Both the position numbers and the translations under genes were made by a program. The notes beneath the pieces were generated by a model. The model was given only the letters and a program-made list of their open reading frames with translations. It did no database searches and was not told where the DNA came from. From contig NZ_CP049745.1 in NCBI RefSeq assembly GCF_000760935.2, forward strand, positions 111,659 to 175,658: a DNA stretch of 64,000 nucleotides, read 5' to 3'. The stretch's first letter is position 1. Each line of letters starts with the position of its first letter. The stretch comes from Rhodococcoides fascians A25f (GTDB lineage: Bacteria; Actinomycetota; Actinomycetes; Mycobacteriales; Mycobacteriaceae). Shown here in pieces: positions 43,684-52,031 of this stretch.

Positions 43684-44084
43684 CACTGCTCCCCTTCCGC
43701 GGTCTCCCGCAACCAACGCTCGATCGCGACATCAGCCCGTGCGCCGACACCGTCGTAGAACACATCACCCATCCGCGCCTTGTCGGCCGCGAACAACGCC
43801 ACCACCACCGAACTACTGCCGGGCGGGAACCAACAGATCAACCGCAGCGCGATCTGCGCATCGAACGGATGCGCTGTGCGCCACACCGGAAACTTCTTCG
43901 ACTGCCGCACCCTCTTGAGGTCCGGCCGATCCTCCAACGGAACACCGTCGAGCTCACGCAACTGCACCAACGCATCGGTCACCCGAGCAAGCACCCGCAC
44001 CGACGCAGCATCGCCCGCGTCGGCCTTCGCCTCCACGCGATCGAGCCAGTCGAAGAACTCTTCCGGTGCATCAACATCCACCAC
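43683..44084 (-). CDS. HigB/RelE-like toxin
   Basis: The product of about 133 residues contains V-R-V-L-A-R-V-T-D-A-L-V-Q-L-R-E-L-D-G, D-L-K-R-V-R-Q-S-K-K-F-P-V-W-R and I-A-L-R-L-I-C-W-F-P-P-G, then V-V-V-A-L-F-A-A-D-K-A. This is the beta-sheet pattern of RelE/HigB mRNA-cleaving toxins, with basic residues in the right places. A TATACT -10 box at 44088-44093 lies just upstream of the GTGs at 44084 and 44081, so the message may be leaderless. An upstream in-frame ATG at 44117 would overlap the promoter. Confidence 0.75.
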   Translation of the reverse strand: MVDVDAPEEFFDWLDRVEAKADAGDAASVRVLARVTDALVQLRELDGVPLEDRPDLKRVRQSKKFPVWRTAHPFDAQIALRLICWFPPGSSSVVVALFAADKARMGDVFYDGVGARADVAIERWLRETAEGEQ

Positions 44085-44087
44085 CCG

Positions 44088-44124
44088 AGTATACCGCGCA
44101 CGGCATATATCACGCAAGGCATAT
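44088..44124 (-). promoter_or_regulatory. Toxin-antitoxin promoter with direct-repeat operator
   Basis: The words CGCACGGCATAT (44097-44108) and CGCAAGGCATAT (44113-44124) are direct repeats 16 bases apart, next to the reverse-strand TATACT at 44088-44093. Such spacing suits binding of two antitoxin dimers on one face of the helix. Confidence 0.55.
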
Positions 44125-44275
44125 CAAGGGTCGGTGAGATGCATCTTCTGGGCCGATTCGATACCGTTGTCCTCGGATATCGGACGGGGTATGAGCCGCC
44201 CGAGACCGCGTTGTCAATCAGCGCTGCGCACTTGATGGTGCGCGCGCTGCACGCCGTCTCCGGAAGGTTCCACAC

Positions 44276-44698
44276 ATGTCGCTCACCCCTCTCGACCCCA
44301 CCACCGTTCGCGCCGCCGCACAGGCCGCCCTCGAGACCCGTCTCGGTCTGATCGACGCCATAGTCGCCGCGCAGAACGAGCGAACCATCGCCGCCGCGAA
44401 AGTCGCCGAAGCTCAAGCCGCCGAACGCGCCGCTGCCGCCGCCGAGCTGGCCGCGATCAAAGCCGCACTCGACGGCGGCTGGTCCGCCCCCGAGCTCCGC
44501 AAGGCCGGACTGAAAGTCCCCACCTCTGCCGTCTCCGGCAAGAAAACCGCGACCACCGCGGCCACCAAGACGGCACCTCGGCCCCCGCGCCTGCAACCGT
44601 CGTCGACTCCGGCCAAGACCGAGGACAACGCTCCCGAGTCGACCGGCGGTGAGGTTGAGCAGAAGTCGCCGGATGAGAGCTACGCGAACGCGAGCTGA
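44276..44698 (+). CDS. Small Ala-rich coiled-coil protein
   Basis: The 140-residue protein is a long Ala/Glu-rich helix (residues about 10-70, with A-A-A-K-V-A-E-A-Q-A-A-E-R-A-A-A), a short A-P-E-L-R-K-A-G-L-K segment and a Thr/Lys/Pro-rich tail. GGAAGG precedes the ATG. It starts an operon of five plasmid genes running to 46476. The family is not recognised. Confidence 0.68.
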   Translation: MSLTPLDPTTVRAAAQAALETRLGLIDAIVAAQNERTIAAAKVAEAQAAERAAAAAELAAIKAALDGGWSAPELRKAGLKVPTSAVSGKKTATTAATKTAPRPPRLQPSSTPAKTEDNAPESTGGEVEQKSPDESYANAS

Positions 44699-44701
44699 CC
44701 G

Positions 44702-44884
44702 ATGACGTATCTGGTCGGCTCGACCTGGGTTCTGGTGTTCGTCGGTGTCGTCGCGGCAGGTGCATCCGGGCTACGCCTGGCTATCGCCGATAGCTGCGAG
44801 CCGATGGATCGAACCACCACCGCCCTGTCTGCGGCCGCCGCGGTGTGCGGCCTCGCTGCACCCGCGCTCGTCGCCCTCGCGTAA
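44702..44884 (+). CDS. Small two-helix membrane protein
   Basis: The 60-residue protein consists almost wholly of two hydrophobic helices (V-L-V-F-V-G-V-V-A-A-G-A and A-A-A-A-V-C-G-L-A-A-P-A-L-V-A-L) joined by a polar loop, C-E-P-M-D-R. It starts three bases after the previous stop. The function is unknown. Confidence 0.55.
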   Translation: MTYLVGSTWVLVFVGVVAAGASGLRLAIADSCEPMDRTTTALSAAAAVCGLAAPALVALA

Positions 44885-44921
44885 CCGCTTCCTTGCCCGG
44901 ACCTATCGAAGGCAGACCTTC

Positions 44922-45734
44922 ATGGACACCACCGATCCCCGCTCACTACCGCCGGCCGCAGAGTCCTACTCGGCCGCGCCCTCGACTCGTACGCTGATCG
45001 AAGTCGAGATCTCGACCCTCGACCAACACGGCGACCCCGGGTTCGTACACACCCGCGGGCACTTCCACTCCCCCTCCACGGCGGCACGGTTCGCGGTGAG
45101 CCAAGCAGAAACCGTCGCGGACCACCGCCAGGTCGATACCGTCGCCGCGACATTCACCCAGACCGTCGACGACTCCCTCTGCCTCATCGGCACACCCGGC
45201 GAGATTGCGTGTGCTCTGGCGTCGATGTCGGTCTACGCAGCGGGTGTCCGCTCTGCGGAGCTGCCGCCACCGGGCTACGTCACCACCGCAATCGGGGTTT
45301 GGACCGCCACACCGATCGAGCCGCTTCCCGGCGTCGACCCGGCCGACCTGATCGACGTCATTGTGCGCTCGACTCGTCCCGATCCGTTGCCGGACTCGAC
45401 CACGGTGGCCGGCGACTTCCCCGCTCACTCGGCGCACATCTTCGCCGGCGCTCTCGCCCGCGAGATCACGATGCGCAGCGGTGGCCACAGCGAGGCGGCC
45501 GTGAAGACAGTGCCCGGGCAACGCAGGCTCGTCGTCGAACACCCTGTGGAGGTCTACGACGCAGATGCCGCAGCTGTCGCCCGCTACACCCGGATCACGC
45601 AACTGCGGGCGAACATCGCGGCCCTCGATCCGGTGGCCGACGCCGAATGCGCAGTCGGCCTCACTGCCGAGCTGCATGTACTGGACAGCCATACCCGCCG
45701 GTCGTTCGACGACGAATCGGGCGCAGTGGCGTGA
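44922..45734 (+). CDS. Plasmid hypothetical protein
   Basis: The 270-residue soluble protein starts at ATG 44922 with GAAGG upstream. It has a beta-rich part (L-I-E-V-E-I-S-T-L-D-Q-H-G-D-P-G-F-V-H) and a helical part with the late L-R-A-N-I-A-A-L-D-P. No family was recognised. Its stop overlaps the GTG start of the next gene. Confidence 0.68.
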   Translation: MDTTDPRSLPPAAESYSAAPSTRTLIEVEISTLDQHGDPGFVHTRGHFHSPSTAARFAVSQAETVADHRQVDTVAATFTQTVDDSLCLIGTPGEIACALASMSVYAAGVRSAELPPPGYVTTAIGVWTATPIEPLPGVDPADLIDVIVRSTRPDPLPDSTTVAGDFPAHSAHIFAGALAREITMRSGGHSEAAVKTVPGQRRLVVEHPVEVYDADAAAVARYTRITQLRANIAALDPVADAECAVGLTAELHVLDSHTRRSFDDESGAVA

Positions 45735-46150
45735 TCGATATCCAGTGGCACCTCAGCCTGGTCGGGCACCGCACCGCCGCCGAGATCCCCGGTGTGATCG
45801 AGCGCCTGCAGGCGTGCGGGATCACCTCGGAGATCCTCGACAAGGTTCTCAGCGCCCCGGACTCGCTGCTGTACGCCCCCGAACGCGACGGCGAGGACTG
45901 GGCGCACGATTACGGCGGACCTACCGGTGCGGCACTGCTCACCGCCGAACTGCTCGCCTTCCTGTCCCATCAGCACCGCCTCGCTGCCCTGATCCATCGC
46001 GATCTGATCACCGGGTTGGTGGCCACCCACCCCAGAGACACCGTCGCCGGACATCTCGGGATCGCCGAAGCCGCAGTGGCCCGACTGTCTCTCGTCCCTC
46101 CCACCTCGCCGCCCACCGGCGACGCACCGACCGAAGGACCCACACCATGA
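45731..46150 (+). CDS. Plasmid hypothetical protein
   Basis: The 139-residue protein starts at GTG 45731 within the previous stop. It is mainly helical, with C-G-I-T-S-E-I-L-D-K-V-L-S-A-P-D and L-L-A-F-L-S-H-Q-H-R-L-A-A-L-I-H, and ends in a Pro/Thr tail. The family is unknown. It is coupled to the following gene by an ATGA overlap. Confidence 0.65.
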   Translation: MIDIQWHLSLVGHRTAAEIPGVIERLQACGITSEILDKVLSAPDSLLYAPERDGEDWAHDYGGPTGAALLTAELLAFLSHQHRLAALIHRDLITGLVATHPRDTVAGHLGIAEAAVARLSLVPPTSPPTGDAPTEGPTP

Positions 46151-46476
46151 GCACACCCGACTCCCCCGCCCTGTCCGACCTCGACAGCATCGAACTCGCG
46201 GTCCTCGCCGAACTGCGCTCACCGGAAGCGGTGGCCGCGTTCGAGATGCTGCACGGCACCGTTCCGGTGGAGACCGGATCGCGGTTCGCCGAGCTGCTGG
46301 CGATCATCAACGACATCTCGGGCCCGAACTTCGCTGTCGACGCATCGTTGAATCTGCTCGACGCGGTGCAGGACTCGGGCGACCTCGCGTTGGTCGTCGC
46401 GGCCGCGCCCACGCTCGACGATCCGATCACCGCGCTCGCGCTCGCTCAGCTGTTGCGCACCATCCGCCAGGACTGA
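46147..46476 (+). CDS. Small helical plasmid protein
   Basis: The 109-residue acidic protein starts at ATG 46147 overlapping the previous stop. It is all-helical by eye (L-D-S-I-E-L-A-V-L-A-E-L-R-S-P-E-A-V-A-A-F) and matches no family known to me. It is the last gene before the bidirectional terminator at 46508. Confidence 0.66.
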   Translation: MSTPDSPALSDLDSIELAVLAELRSPEAVAAFEMLHGTVPVETGSRFAELLAIINDISGPNFAVDASLNLLDAVQDSGDLALVVAAAPTLDDPITALALAQLLRTIRQD

Positions 46477-46507
46477 CTTACGCCACCTGAATCGGTCCGC
46501 GAAACAT

Positions 46508-46546
46508 CAGAAAGCCCCGACCACGCATGATGGTCGGGGCTTTCTG
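46508..46546. terminator. Bidirectional intrinsic terminator
   Basis: CAGAAAGCCCCGACCA and TGGTCGGGGCTTTCTG form a perfect 16-bp stem with a 7-base loop. The A/T-rich ends give a short T-run on either strand, so it serves both the rightward operon ending at 46476 and the leftward gene ending at 46562. Confidence 0.9.
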
Positions 46547-46561
46547 CTGTTCGGCGGGAAA

Positions 46562-47416
46562 CTAGTGCTGGGGCCAGCCGCGGACGAGCTTGTCGGTGCT
46601 CGCGTGTACGGCGTTGAAGGCGTCGACGAGGTACGTCAGCCACGAGGTGGCGGTCTCCGGGTTCGGGACCAGCGTGGAGGGGACGGCGTTCTGTTCCTCG
46701 TCGGAGAGCTCGTTGAAGTCGGCGGGGTAGTCGGTGGTGTCGCCGTCGACGATGTTCGGTGCGCCGTCGATTTCGTAGGTGATCACGAATTGGAGCTCGT
46801 GCCGGTCCGGGGCGGTGAACTCGGCCGACAGTGCGAGCTCGCCCCACAGTCGCCGGTCGTAGGTGACGGCCCCGGAGTTGATCGCGGCCTGCAGCAGCCA
46901 GTGCGGTGTCCACAGTGCTTGCGGGGTACCGGGTTCGGGCCACTCGAAGTCGTCGTCGAGCACGTCGGCTTTCGCGAGGTCGAGGGTGAGTAGCGGGGCG
47001 GCCGGCGCGCGGGTTCCGTCGGCGGTGGGTGCGGTCATGGCCGGTGCCTCCAGGGTGTCGGTATGGGTGTGGGTGACGATGAGGACACCGAGGTCGGTGC
47101 CGATGTTCGCACTGTCCCCGAGAGCGTCGAGCAGTCGCTCGGCCAGGGTTGCGGCGTCAGCGGCGCGGTAGGTGCCCAGGGTGCTCCACGTTGCGGCGTC
47201 GTACGAGGTTTCCGATGCCGAGCACACCTGCACAGTCAGTGCGCCGCTACCGGTCGGGACGCGCTCGAGGTCGCCGGACGCGTCGACGACAGCAGCGATC
47301 TGCTCGCGGACGTGGACGGGCAGACCCGCATCGACAGCGGCACCGGTCGTCGGTGCGTTCGTGCGGTCCGGCGCGTCGTGTGGCGGCCGTTCGGCGTGCT
47401 CACCTGTCTCTGTCAC
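46562..47416 (-). CDS. Plasmid hypothetical protein
   Basis: The protein of about 284 residues has an acidic disordered start and two mixed domains. The second has W-T-P-H-W-L-L-Q-A-A-I-N-S-G-A-V-T-Y, D-R-H-E-L-Q-F-V-I-T-Y-E-I-D-G and a final W-L-T-Y-L-V-D-A-F. No family was recognised. GTG 47416 has GACGAGG close upstream; an ATG at 47482 would add 22 basic residues. It follows the DnaB-N-like gene on the same strand. Confidence 0.68.
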   Translation of the reverse strand: MTETGEHAERPPHDAPDRTNAPTTGAAVDAGLPVHVREQIAAVVDASGDLERVPTGSGALTVQVCSASETSYDAATWSTLGTYRAADAATLAERLLDALGDSANIGTDLGVLIVTHTHTDTLEAPAMTAPTADGTRAPAAPLLTLDLAKADVLDDDFEWPEPGTPQALWTPHWLLQAAINSGAVTYDRRLWGELALSAEFTAPDRHELQFVITYEIDGAPNIVDGDTTDYPADFNELSDEEQNAVPSTLVPNPETATSWLTYLVDAFNAVHASTDKLVRGWPQH

Positions 47417-47502
47417 TGTCCTCGTCTTTCGATTGTGGCCCGCAGTGCACCGTAGTGCCCTCGGCGTCGTCGACGCGCTCACCGGTGTCCCTGTGGGTTT
47501 GT

Positions 47503-48099
47503 TCAGGAGGTCGGTGGTTGCCGAAAGCTGTTGAGCCGGTTGAATGCTGCCCGTTGCCGGGTGCCGAGTTCGACCATGTAGTCGAACAGGTCGGCTTCGG
47601 GTGCTTCTTCAGCGGCCTGGGTCAGTCGCTGGCCGGCGACATGGAAGCTGCGGCGGTAGGACTGGGACAAGACGTTGTCGGCGTAGTGCACGGCGGCGAC
47701 GGAGTGCGCGCCGGCGGTGACGATGCCCATGAGGCGTTTGCGTAGCGGGGCGTCTTTGGCTCCGTCGGCTCCGGATCGGATGAGTGCGCCGGTGATGGAG
47801 GCGAAGTCGTGGGGTTGGCCGGCGGCGATGAGGTCGACGATGTGGCCGTACATGCGCGCGTGCGCGGGATCCTCGAAGTCCGCCGCAGTGAGCGTGCTGA
47901 TGATCCGCTCGACGTCCCCACCGTCCATGCTCTGGTTACGCACGTCCATCAGGGCGCACAGGAGCATCGCTTCGGGGTCGGTGGCCGGGTCGTAGCCGGG
48001 TTCGACCGACGTATCGAGGTCTTGGACGGGTGCGAGGTCCGCGCGTGCCTGCGCTGCCGGGTCGTCGCCGGGTGTGGGGACTGCGCGTAGTGCGTTCAT
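47503..48099 (-). CDS. Stand-alone DnaB N-terminal-domain-like protein
   Basis: The 198-residue protein resembles the N-terminal domain of replicative helicase DnaB: D-P-E-A-M-L-L-C-A-L-M, then I-I-S-T-L-T-A-A-D-F-E-D-P-A-H-A-R-M-Y-G-H-I-V-D-L, and later T-G-A-L-I-R-S-G. The ATPase half is absent, and the tail is a separate helical segment. It may bind DnaG or DnaB and influence plasmid replication. GAGG precedes the ATG. Confidence 0.72.
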   Translation of the reverse strand: MNALRAVPTPGDDPAAQARADLAPVQDLDTSVEPGYDPATDPEAMLLCALMDVRNQSMDGGDVERIISTLTAADFEDPAHARMYGHIVDLIAAGQPHDFASITGALIRSGADGAKDAPLRKRLMGIVTAGAHSVAAVHYADNVLSQSYRRSFHVAGQRLTQAAEEAPEADLFDYMVELGTRQRAAFNRLNSFRQPPTS

Positions 48100-48176
48100 C
48101 GTGGGCCTCGTGTTTGTCGGTGTCGGACGTCGTACCGGCGGGAGGTGCTACCGGCTGTGGTGCATCGCGTTGATGC

Positions 48177-48320
48177 TCAGGATGCGGCTTTGTCGATGTC
48201 GTGGTGCTCGCTGTCGGCCCGGTCGGCGTGGCGTGTTGTGGGGTGTTCTGCGGTGAGTTCGGCGTCGATCTGGCGGTCGATGTAGTCGGGGTCGGGGGTG
48301 TAGGCGGGTACTAGTCGCAT
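48177..48320 (-). CDS. Small acidic protein (47 residues)
   Basis: A 47-residue frame starts at 48320 with AGAGG upstream and ends at 48177. The product is Asp/His-rich (P-D-P-D-Y-I-D-R-Q-I-D-A-E-L-T-A-E-H). It lies between the glutaredoxin-like and DnaB-N-like genes on the same strand, at normal operon spacing. The function is unknown. Confidence 0.55.
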   Translation of the reverse strand: MRLVPAYTPDPDYIDRQIDAELTAEHPTTRHADRADSEHHDIDKAAS

Positions 48321-48363
48321 GGTGAGCCTCTTCTGTGCTTGTGAGTTTGTGGGTTTGTGGGTT

Positions 48364-48597
48364 TCAGGCGGCGGCGAGCTCGTCGAGGGCGTCGATCCGG
48401 AATCCGCTCCAGTGGGTGTCCTCGTCGACGTACACGACGGGGGCCTGAAGGTAGCCGAGTTCGCAACTCACGAAGTGGCGAGCGGTGTCGTCTTGCGTGA
48501 TATCGACGGTCCGGTAATCGAGACCGTGTTTGTCGAGTCGTCGTTTCGTTGCGTCGCATTGCCCGCAATTGGGTTTCGTGTACACAGTGATCGACAT
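48364..48597 (-). CDS. Glutaredoxin-like protein (NrdH/mycoredoxin type)
   Basis: The 77-residue protein has the glutaredoxin fold with V-Y-T-K-P-N-C-G-Q-C (active-site C-G-Q-C; NrdH usually C-V-Q-C), then Y-R-T-V-D-I-T-Q-D and A-P-V-V-Y-V-D and a terminal W-S-G-F-R. The ending W-S-G-F-R-I-D is typical of NrdH redoxins. It reduces disulfides, classically of ribonucleotide reductase. AGGAG lies upstream of the start. Confidence 0.87.
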   Translation of the reverse strand: MSITVYTKPNCGQCDATKRRLDKHGLDYRTVDITQDDTARHFVSCELGYLQAPVVYVDEDTHWSGFRIDALDELAAA

Positions 48598-49442
48598 AGC
48601 TTTTCTCCTGATCGGAATTGCTGGCGTTGACTTCTATTCTACGTCAATAGCGGCGCATACACCAGGGTTAATAGTCTTCGATATCATCCATTCATGTTGC
48701 TGCACTTGACGTTTCATTTCTAAATCTGACAGTGCTGCATACTCGTCAGGGGAATTGAAATACAGTTATAGGACACCTTCCCGCCTCTTCTGTTACTGCG
48801 TTCTTTTCGCTTCCGGCTGGCGCGAAAAAGAGACGGCGGCGCACGGCGTCGACGGTCAATGCCTGACCGGTGCGAGTGTTCGCCGGGGAGCGCAGCGACT
48901 ACGGGTCGGGCGAACAGTCGTGCTGGGCCCTGTGGGCTGGAGCGGGAGCGGAGTCAGGGGTTGATCCGGGAGACGACGGGTGATGCATTCTCGTTGCGCA
49001 GCCAGACGGACCGAAAAGAACCCTCCCTTGTCGTCGTCAGCGCCGAGCTCGCGGCCGCAGTTGTGCTCGTGCTGGTCGGTAGGGTGCTGGGGTATGGAGC
49101 GCTCGCGAATCGAACATGCATTGTCCAAAGCAGTGGTGAACGTGTCCCCGCCGCCGTCGGATCTGGCGCTCGATGCGATCGTGGCCGGTGTGCCGGTCGA
49201 GGACACCAGACCCACCGCCGCCGACGTCGACATGGTGTGGCCGGCCGATCCGACGTCCCTCTGAGCGCAGTTCCGCTCTCGGCCTCCCCCTTACCCGACG
49301 GCCGCCCGCTCCGCGCAGCCAGGACGCTGCTGGGCGCGTCTGTCGGTGTGAGGGCTCGATGCCCGACACACCGGCCCCGCGCCCGCGACCTGAATTGCTG
49401 AGCGTGGCCACCTCGAACCGGCGGCCACGCTCAGCCGCGGCG
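48598..49442. other. Non-coding stretch with promoter-like region and repeat fragment
   Basis: The left part (48600-48770) is clearly AT-richer and contains an inverted TTGAC/GTCAA around 48628, likely the promoter of the glutaredoxin unit. The middle (about 48860-48990) is a partial copy of the repeat family seen at 50980 and 62160 (GAGCGCAGCG, GGGGTTGA, CGGGTGATGCAT). One small frame at 49094 is listed separately. Confidence 0.55.
49094..49264 (+). CDS. Possible small hypothetical protein
   Basis: A 56-residue frame starts at ATG 49094 after GGGTGCTGGGG. The product (A-L-S-K-A-V-V-N-V-S-P-P-P-S-D-L-A-L-D-A and a tail A-D-V-D-M-V-W-P-A-D) has plausible composition but no known family. Confidence 0.33.
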   Translation: MERSRIEHALSKAVVNVSPPPSDLALDAIVAGVPVEDTRPTAADVDMVWPADPTSL

Positions 49443-50462
49443 TCAGGTGTAGCTCTGCACTCTGCCGATGTGGGCCGCGACGTAGTCGGGGGTGATGACT
49501 TCGCCGAGCCCTCGGACCTCGGTCGGCTCCATTCCGGCAGCGAGAGCTGCCGAGAGCAGGACCGCCAGTTTCGGCAGGGTGAGGTCGGCGCGGTGGGCGG
49601 TGCGTTCGGCGGCCTCGAGGGCTGCGTGCGCTGCTGCGCCGTCGCCGGTGCAGTACAGGAAGTAGGCGGCGATGGTGAGGGCGTTCGCGCGGGCGGTGCC
49701 GCGTAGCGGGGCGGCGATGCGGGTGAACGCGTCGGCTGCGTCGTGGTCACCGTGGACGTGTAGAGCCATGAAGGCGTCTCGGACTTCGGTGTGCCCGGTG
49801 GCCAGTGCGAGGCCGACGCGGGCGGTGAGGTCGACGCTGGGGATTTCGCGGGCATGGATGACGGCTGCGAGCTCGTCGAACGTGACGGGCAGAAAATCGG
49901 CACCCATCGTCGCGGCGGCGGCGAGTGCGAGGGATTCGGGAATCTCGGCGGTGGGGGCGTATCGGGCCTCGAGGTCGGCGCGTGATGCGGCGATGACCGC
50001 TCCGCGTGCGGTGAGAGCTGCCGCGAGCGCCGTGGTGGCGGGGTCGGGAATGACGCCGTCGGTGAAGCGGTCGAGGTCGGTGAACGTCGTTCCTGCGGTG
50101 AGACTGTAGGTGTGCAGGGCGCGGATCGTGCTGATTCCGCGTGCAGTGAACGCGTCGCGAATCGCGTCGAGCCCGATCAGGGCAGCGCCTGCATGGGCGG
50201 TGTCTGCGATCGCGGCGAGGATCACGGCGGTGACCGGTCGTCCGTGGACGGTGTGCCGGGACAGTGGGGTCGCGACGTTGTCGGCTCCGGCCTCGGCCTG
50301 GACGGCGGCGATACGGGCGGCGGTGACGACCTCGTGCGAGCCGTTGCCGTTGTCGGCCAGGGTGATGGCGACGACGGAGTTGTCGGGGGTGAAGCCGAGC
50401 AGGGCGGGGATGGCGGCGAGGGTATCGGCGGCGGTGGCGAGGGACATACGACGTTGAGTCAT
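49443..50462 (-). CDS. DUF4192 family protein
   Basis: The 339-residue protein has the DUF4192 opening, I-P-A-L-L-G-F-T-P-D-N-S-V-V-A-I-T-L, followed by a central A-L-I-G-L-D-A-I-R-D-A-F and a helical C-terminal half with A-A-Y-F-L-Y-C-T-G-D-G-A-A-A-H-A-A-L. The start at 50462 has GAAAGG upstream. The family is common in actinobacteria and their plasmids. Its biochemical role is not established. Confidence 0.84.
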   Translation of the reverse strand: MTQRRMSLATAADTLAAIPALLGFTPDNSVVAITLADNGNGSHEVVTAARIAAVQAEAGADNVATPLSRHTVHGRPVTAVILAAIADTAHAGAALIGLDAIRDAFTARGISTIRALHTYSLTAGTTFTDLDRFTDGVIPDPATTALAAALTARGAVIAASRADLEARYAPTAEIPESLALAAAATMGADFLPVTFDELAAVIHAREIPSVDLTARVGLALATGHTEVRDAFMALHVHGDHDAADAFTRIAAPLRGTARANALTIAAYFLYCTGDGAAAHAALEAAERTAHRADLTLPKLAVLLSAALAAGMEPTEVRGLGEVITPDYVAAHIGRVQSYT

Positions 50463-50511
50463 GGTGATGCCTTTCAGTGTGTGTGCGGGTTGAGTTGGGG
50501 TGCTGCGGTTT

Positions 50512-50652
50512 TCAGTGGCGCAGTTCGCGGCGTGCGGTACGGCGGTCGCGGCGCGCGCTGGCGCGTTTGACGGTGCGGCGAACTTTCCGGCTGCCGTGGC
50601 GGTGGACGATGATGTCGATTTCATCGGCGATGGTGGGGTGTTGTGCTCGCAT
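50512..50652 (-). CDS. Small basic protein (46 residues)
   Basis: A 46-residue frame starts at 50652 and ends at 50512. It has an N-terminal helix (T-I-A-D-E-I-D-I-I-V-H-R-H-G) and a strongly Arg-rich C-terminus (R-R-T-V-K-R-A-S-A-R-R-D-R-R). It may bind nucleic acid. It sits at operon spacing between its neighbours. No strong ribosome-binding site was seen. Confidence 0.45.
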   Translation of the reverse strand: MRAQHPTIADEIDIIVHRHGSRKVRRTVKRASARRDRRTARRELRH

Positions 50653-50687
50653 GACGGTCCTTCCCTGTGGTTAGTTGCTGCGGGGTC

Positions 50688-50969
50688 TCACCGTGTTCGG
50701 GTGAGGTTGCGCAGGAAGCGGCGGATTCTTTCGGTGACGGACGGCGGGCAGGGAACGGTTACGTCGAACCAGTCGATGGTGTGCTCGTAGCAGGTGGGGC
50801 AGTCCTCGTCTTCGCATGGCGAGCTGTCGGGAGCGCCGCGTGTGTCTTCGTTGATGCACGGGAGGTCGGGAATGGCACCTGCGGGGCAGTCGTAGTCGCG
50901 GCAGTCGCAGAGCGCGCCTGCGTAGAGCCGGGTGTTGTTGTCGCCTAGTACGTCGTGGTCTTCGTGCAT
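50688..50969 (-). CDS. Small Cys-rich protein, probable metal-binding
   Basis: The 93-residue acidic protein has several Cys pairs (C-D-C-R-D-Y-D-C and C-E-D-E-D-C-P-T-C) that could bind zinc, and a basic C-terminal tail, I-R-R-F-L-R-N-L-T-R-T-R. The start at 50969 follows the conserved leader element at 50980. The family is not recognised. Confidence 0.68.
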   Translation of the reverse strand: MHEDHDVLGDNNTRLYAGALCDCRDYDCPAGAIPDLPCINEDTRGAPDSSPCEDEDCPTCYEHTIDWFDVTVPCPPSVTERIRRFLRNLTRTR

Positions 50970-50979
50970 GACGGGTCTC

Positions 50980-51300
50980 TTCCCTCTCGACTGGTGGCCG
51001 GACCTGCTGCCCTGCCAATTTCTTTGTGCCGTGGTGGCTGGGGAGAGAAGTCAGCGCACGGGGCCGGAGTGTCAAGGGTCGGGACGAAAAGTTTTCAGCC
51101 GGAGGCGTTTTGAAAAGTTTTCGGAGCCCTTGGGCCGGGAGCGCAGCGGACGCCGGCGGTTGATGCGGAGGTCACGGGTGATGAATGCTCGGAGAAGCCA
51201 CCTACGTCACAAAGAAATTGATTCTTTTCGCTCTTTTGAGTGCGGAGCGCAGCGGAGTTCGTTTCGGTGCAGCCCGTAGGGGTGCGTGTGGCCCGCCAAG
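50980..51300. repeat. Conserved leader/intergenic repeat, copy 1
   Basis: By eye the region aligns over about 320 bases with 62160-62490. Shared words include ACTGGTGGCC, CCCTGCCA, CAGCGCACGGG, TTCGGAGCC, CACGGGTGATG followed by ATGCTCG, and GTGCGGAGCGCAGCGGAG. In both places it stands just upstream of a leftward gene starting M-H-x-D. Fragments occur at 48860-48990 and 63690-63760. There is no coding frame in common. The rest of the gap to 51483 has no gene. Confidence 0.7.
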
Positions 51301-51483
51301 GGCCTGCTTGTGAACGTGGCCGGCCCCGGGTGGTGGGACGCAAAGCGCCGCCGGAGCTGGTGCTCTACGGCGGCGCGATAGTGGGGTACGGCTGCGAGGT
51401 GATTGTGCGGGAGCGACGGAGGGTGACGACGCTCGGTGTCGCGGTAGCTCGTCGGTGTTGTCTGGGTGGGTTGTCGGTGGGTG

Positions 51484-52005
51484 TCAGTGTCGGTATGGGT
51501 GGTTTTTGTCGGTGTCGTGTTGGATTTGTTGCAGTACTTGGCCGTTGGGTTGGTAGGCGGTGCTGGTGCCGGTGTGGGGGTCGTATTCGATGGGGGTGTC
51601 GTTGCCGTGTTTGGTGCGGAGTGTTTCGACTCCGAGGGGTGGGACGTCGTAGGGCCAGCGCCCGGTTGCTTTGGCGAATCGGTCGTATGCGTATATGGCG
51701 AGTGCTGCCGCGAGGGCGGGCGTGATGATGAAGATGGTTGCGAGTCGCGCGAGGAGTAGGGCGACGGTGAAGAGGAAGCTGAGGATGCCGAGGGCAAATG
51801 TCAGGACTGCGGCGACTGGGTTGGCGGGGTCGGCGTGTTCGAAGGTTCGCAGGAGCCAGTGGCCGATGGTTGGGCCGAGGGGTCCGATTCCGAGGGCGAG
51901 GACGACAGTCAGTGCGGCGGCGGTCTTGATGTTGTAGTGGCGGGCGGCTTTTCGTGCGACGGCGTCTTTGCTTTTGATGACGGTGTAGCGCATTGCTGGC
52001 GGCAT
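51484..52005 (-). CDS. Membrane protein of a small-protein cluster
   Basis: The 173-residue protein has three hydrophobic helices (about 28-48, 60-80 and 82-105 by eye) and a soluble C-terminus with G-R-W-P-Y-D-V-P-P-L-G-V-E-T-L and a Gln/His-rich end. The start at 52005 follows GGGG. It is the last of a run of leftward small genes from 53449 to 51484. No family was recognised. Confidence 0.68.
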   Translation of the reverse strand: MPPAMRYTVIKSKDAVARKAARHYNIKTAAALTVVLALGIGPLGPTIGHWLLRTFEHADPANPVAAVLTFALGILSFLFTVALLLARLATIFIITPALAAALAIYAYDRFAKATGRWPYDVPPLGVETLRTKHGNDTPIEYDPHTGTSTAYQPNGQVLQQIQHDTDKNHPYRH

Positions 52006-52031
52006 GTCGGCCCCTAGCTGGGTGTCGGTTG

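Noticed and set aside
49443..49903. Minus-strand frame 49037-49903 overlapping the DUF4192 gene
   Set aside because: It is a Pro/Ser/Arg-rich shadow of the DUF4192 frame.
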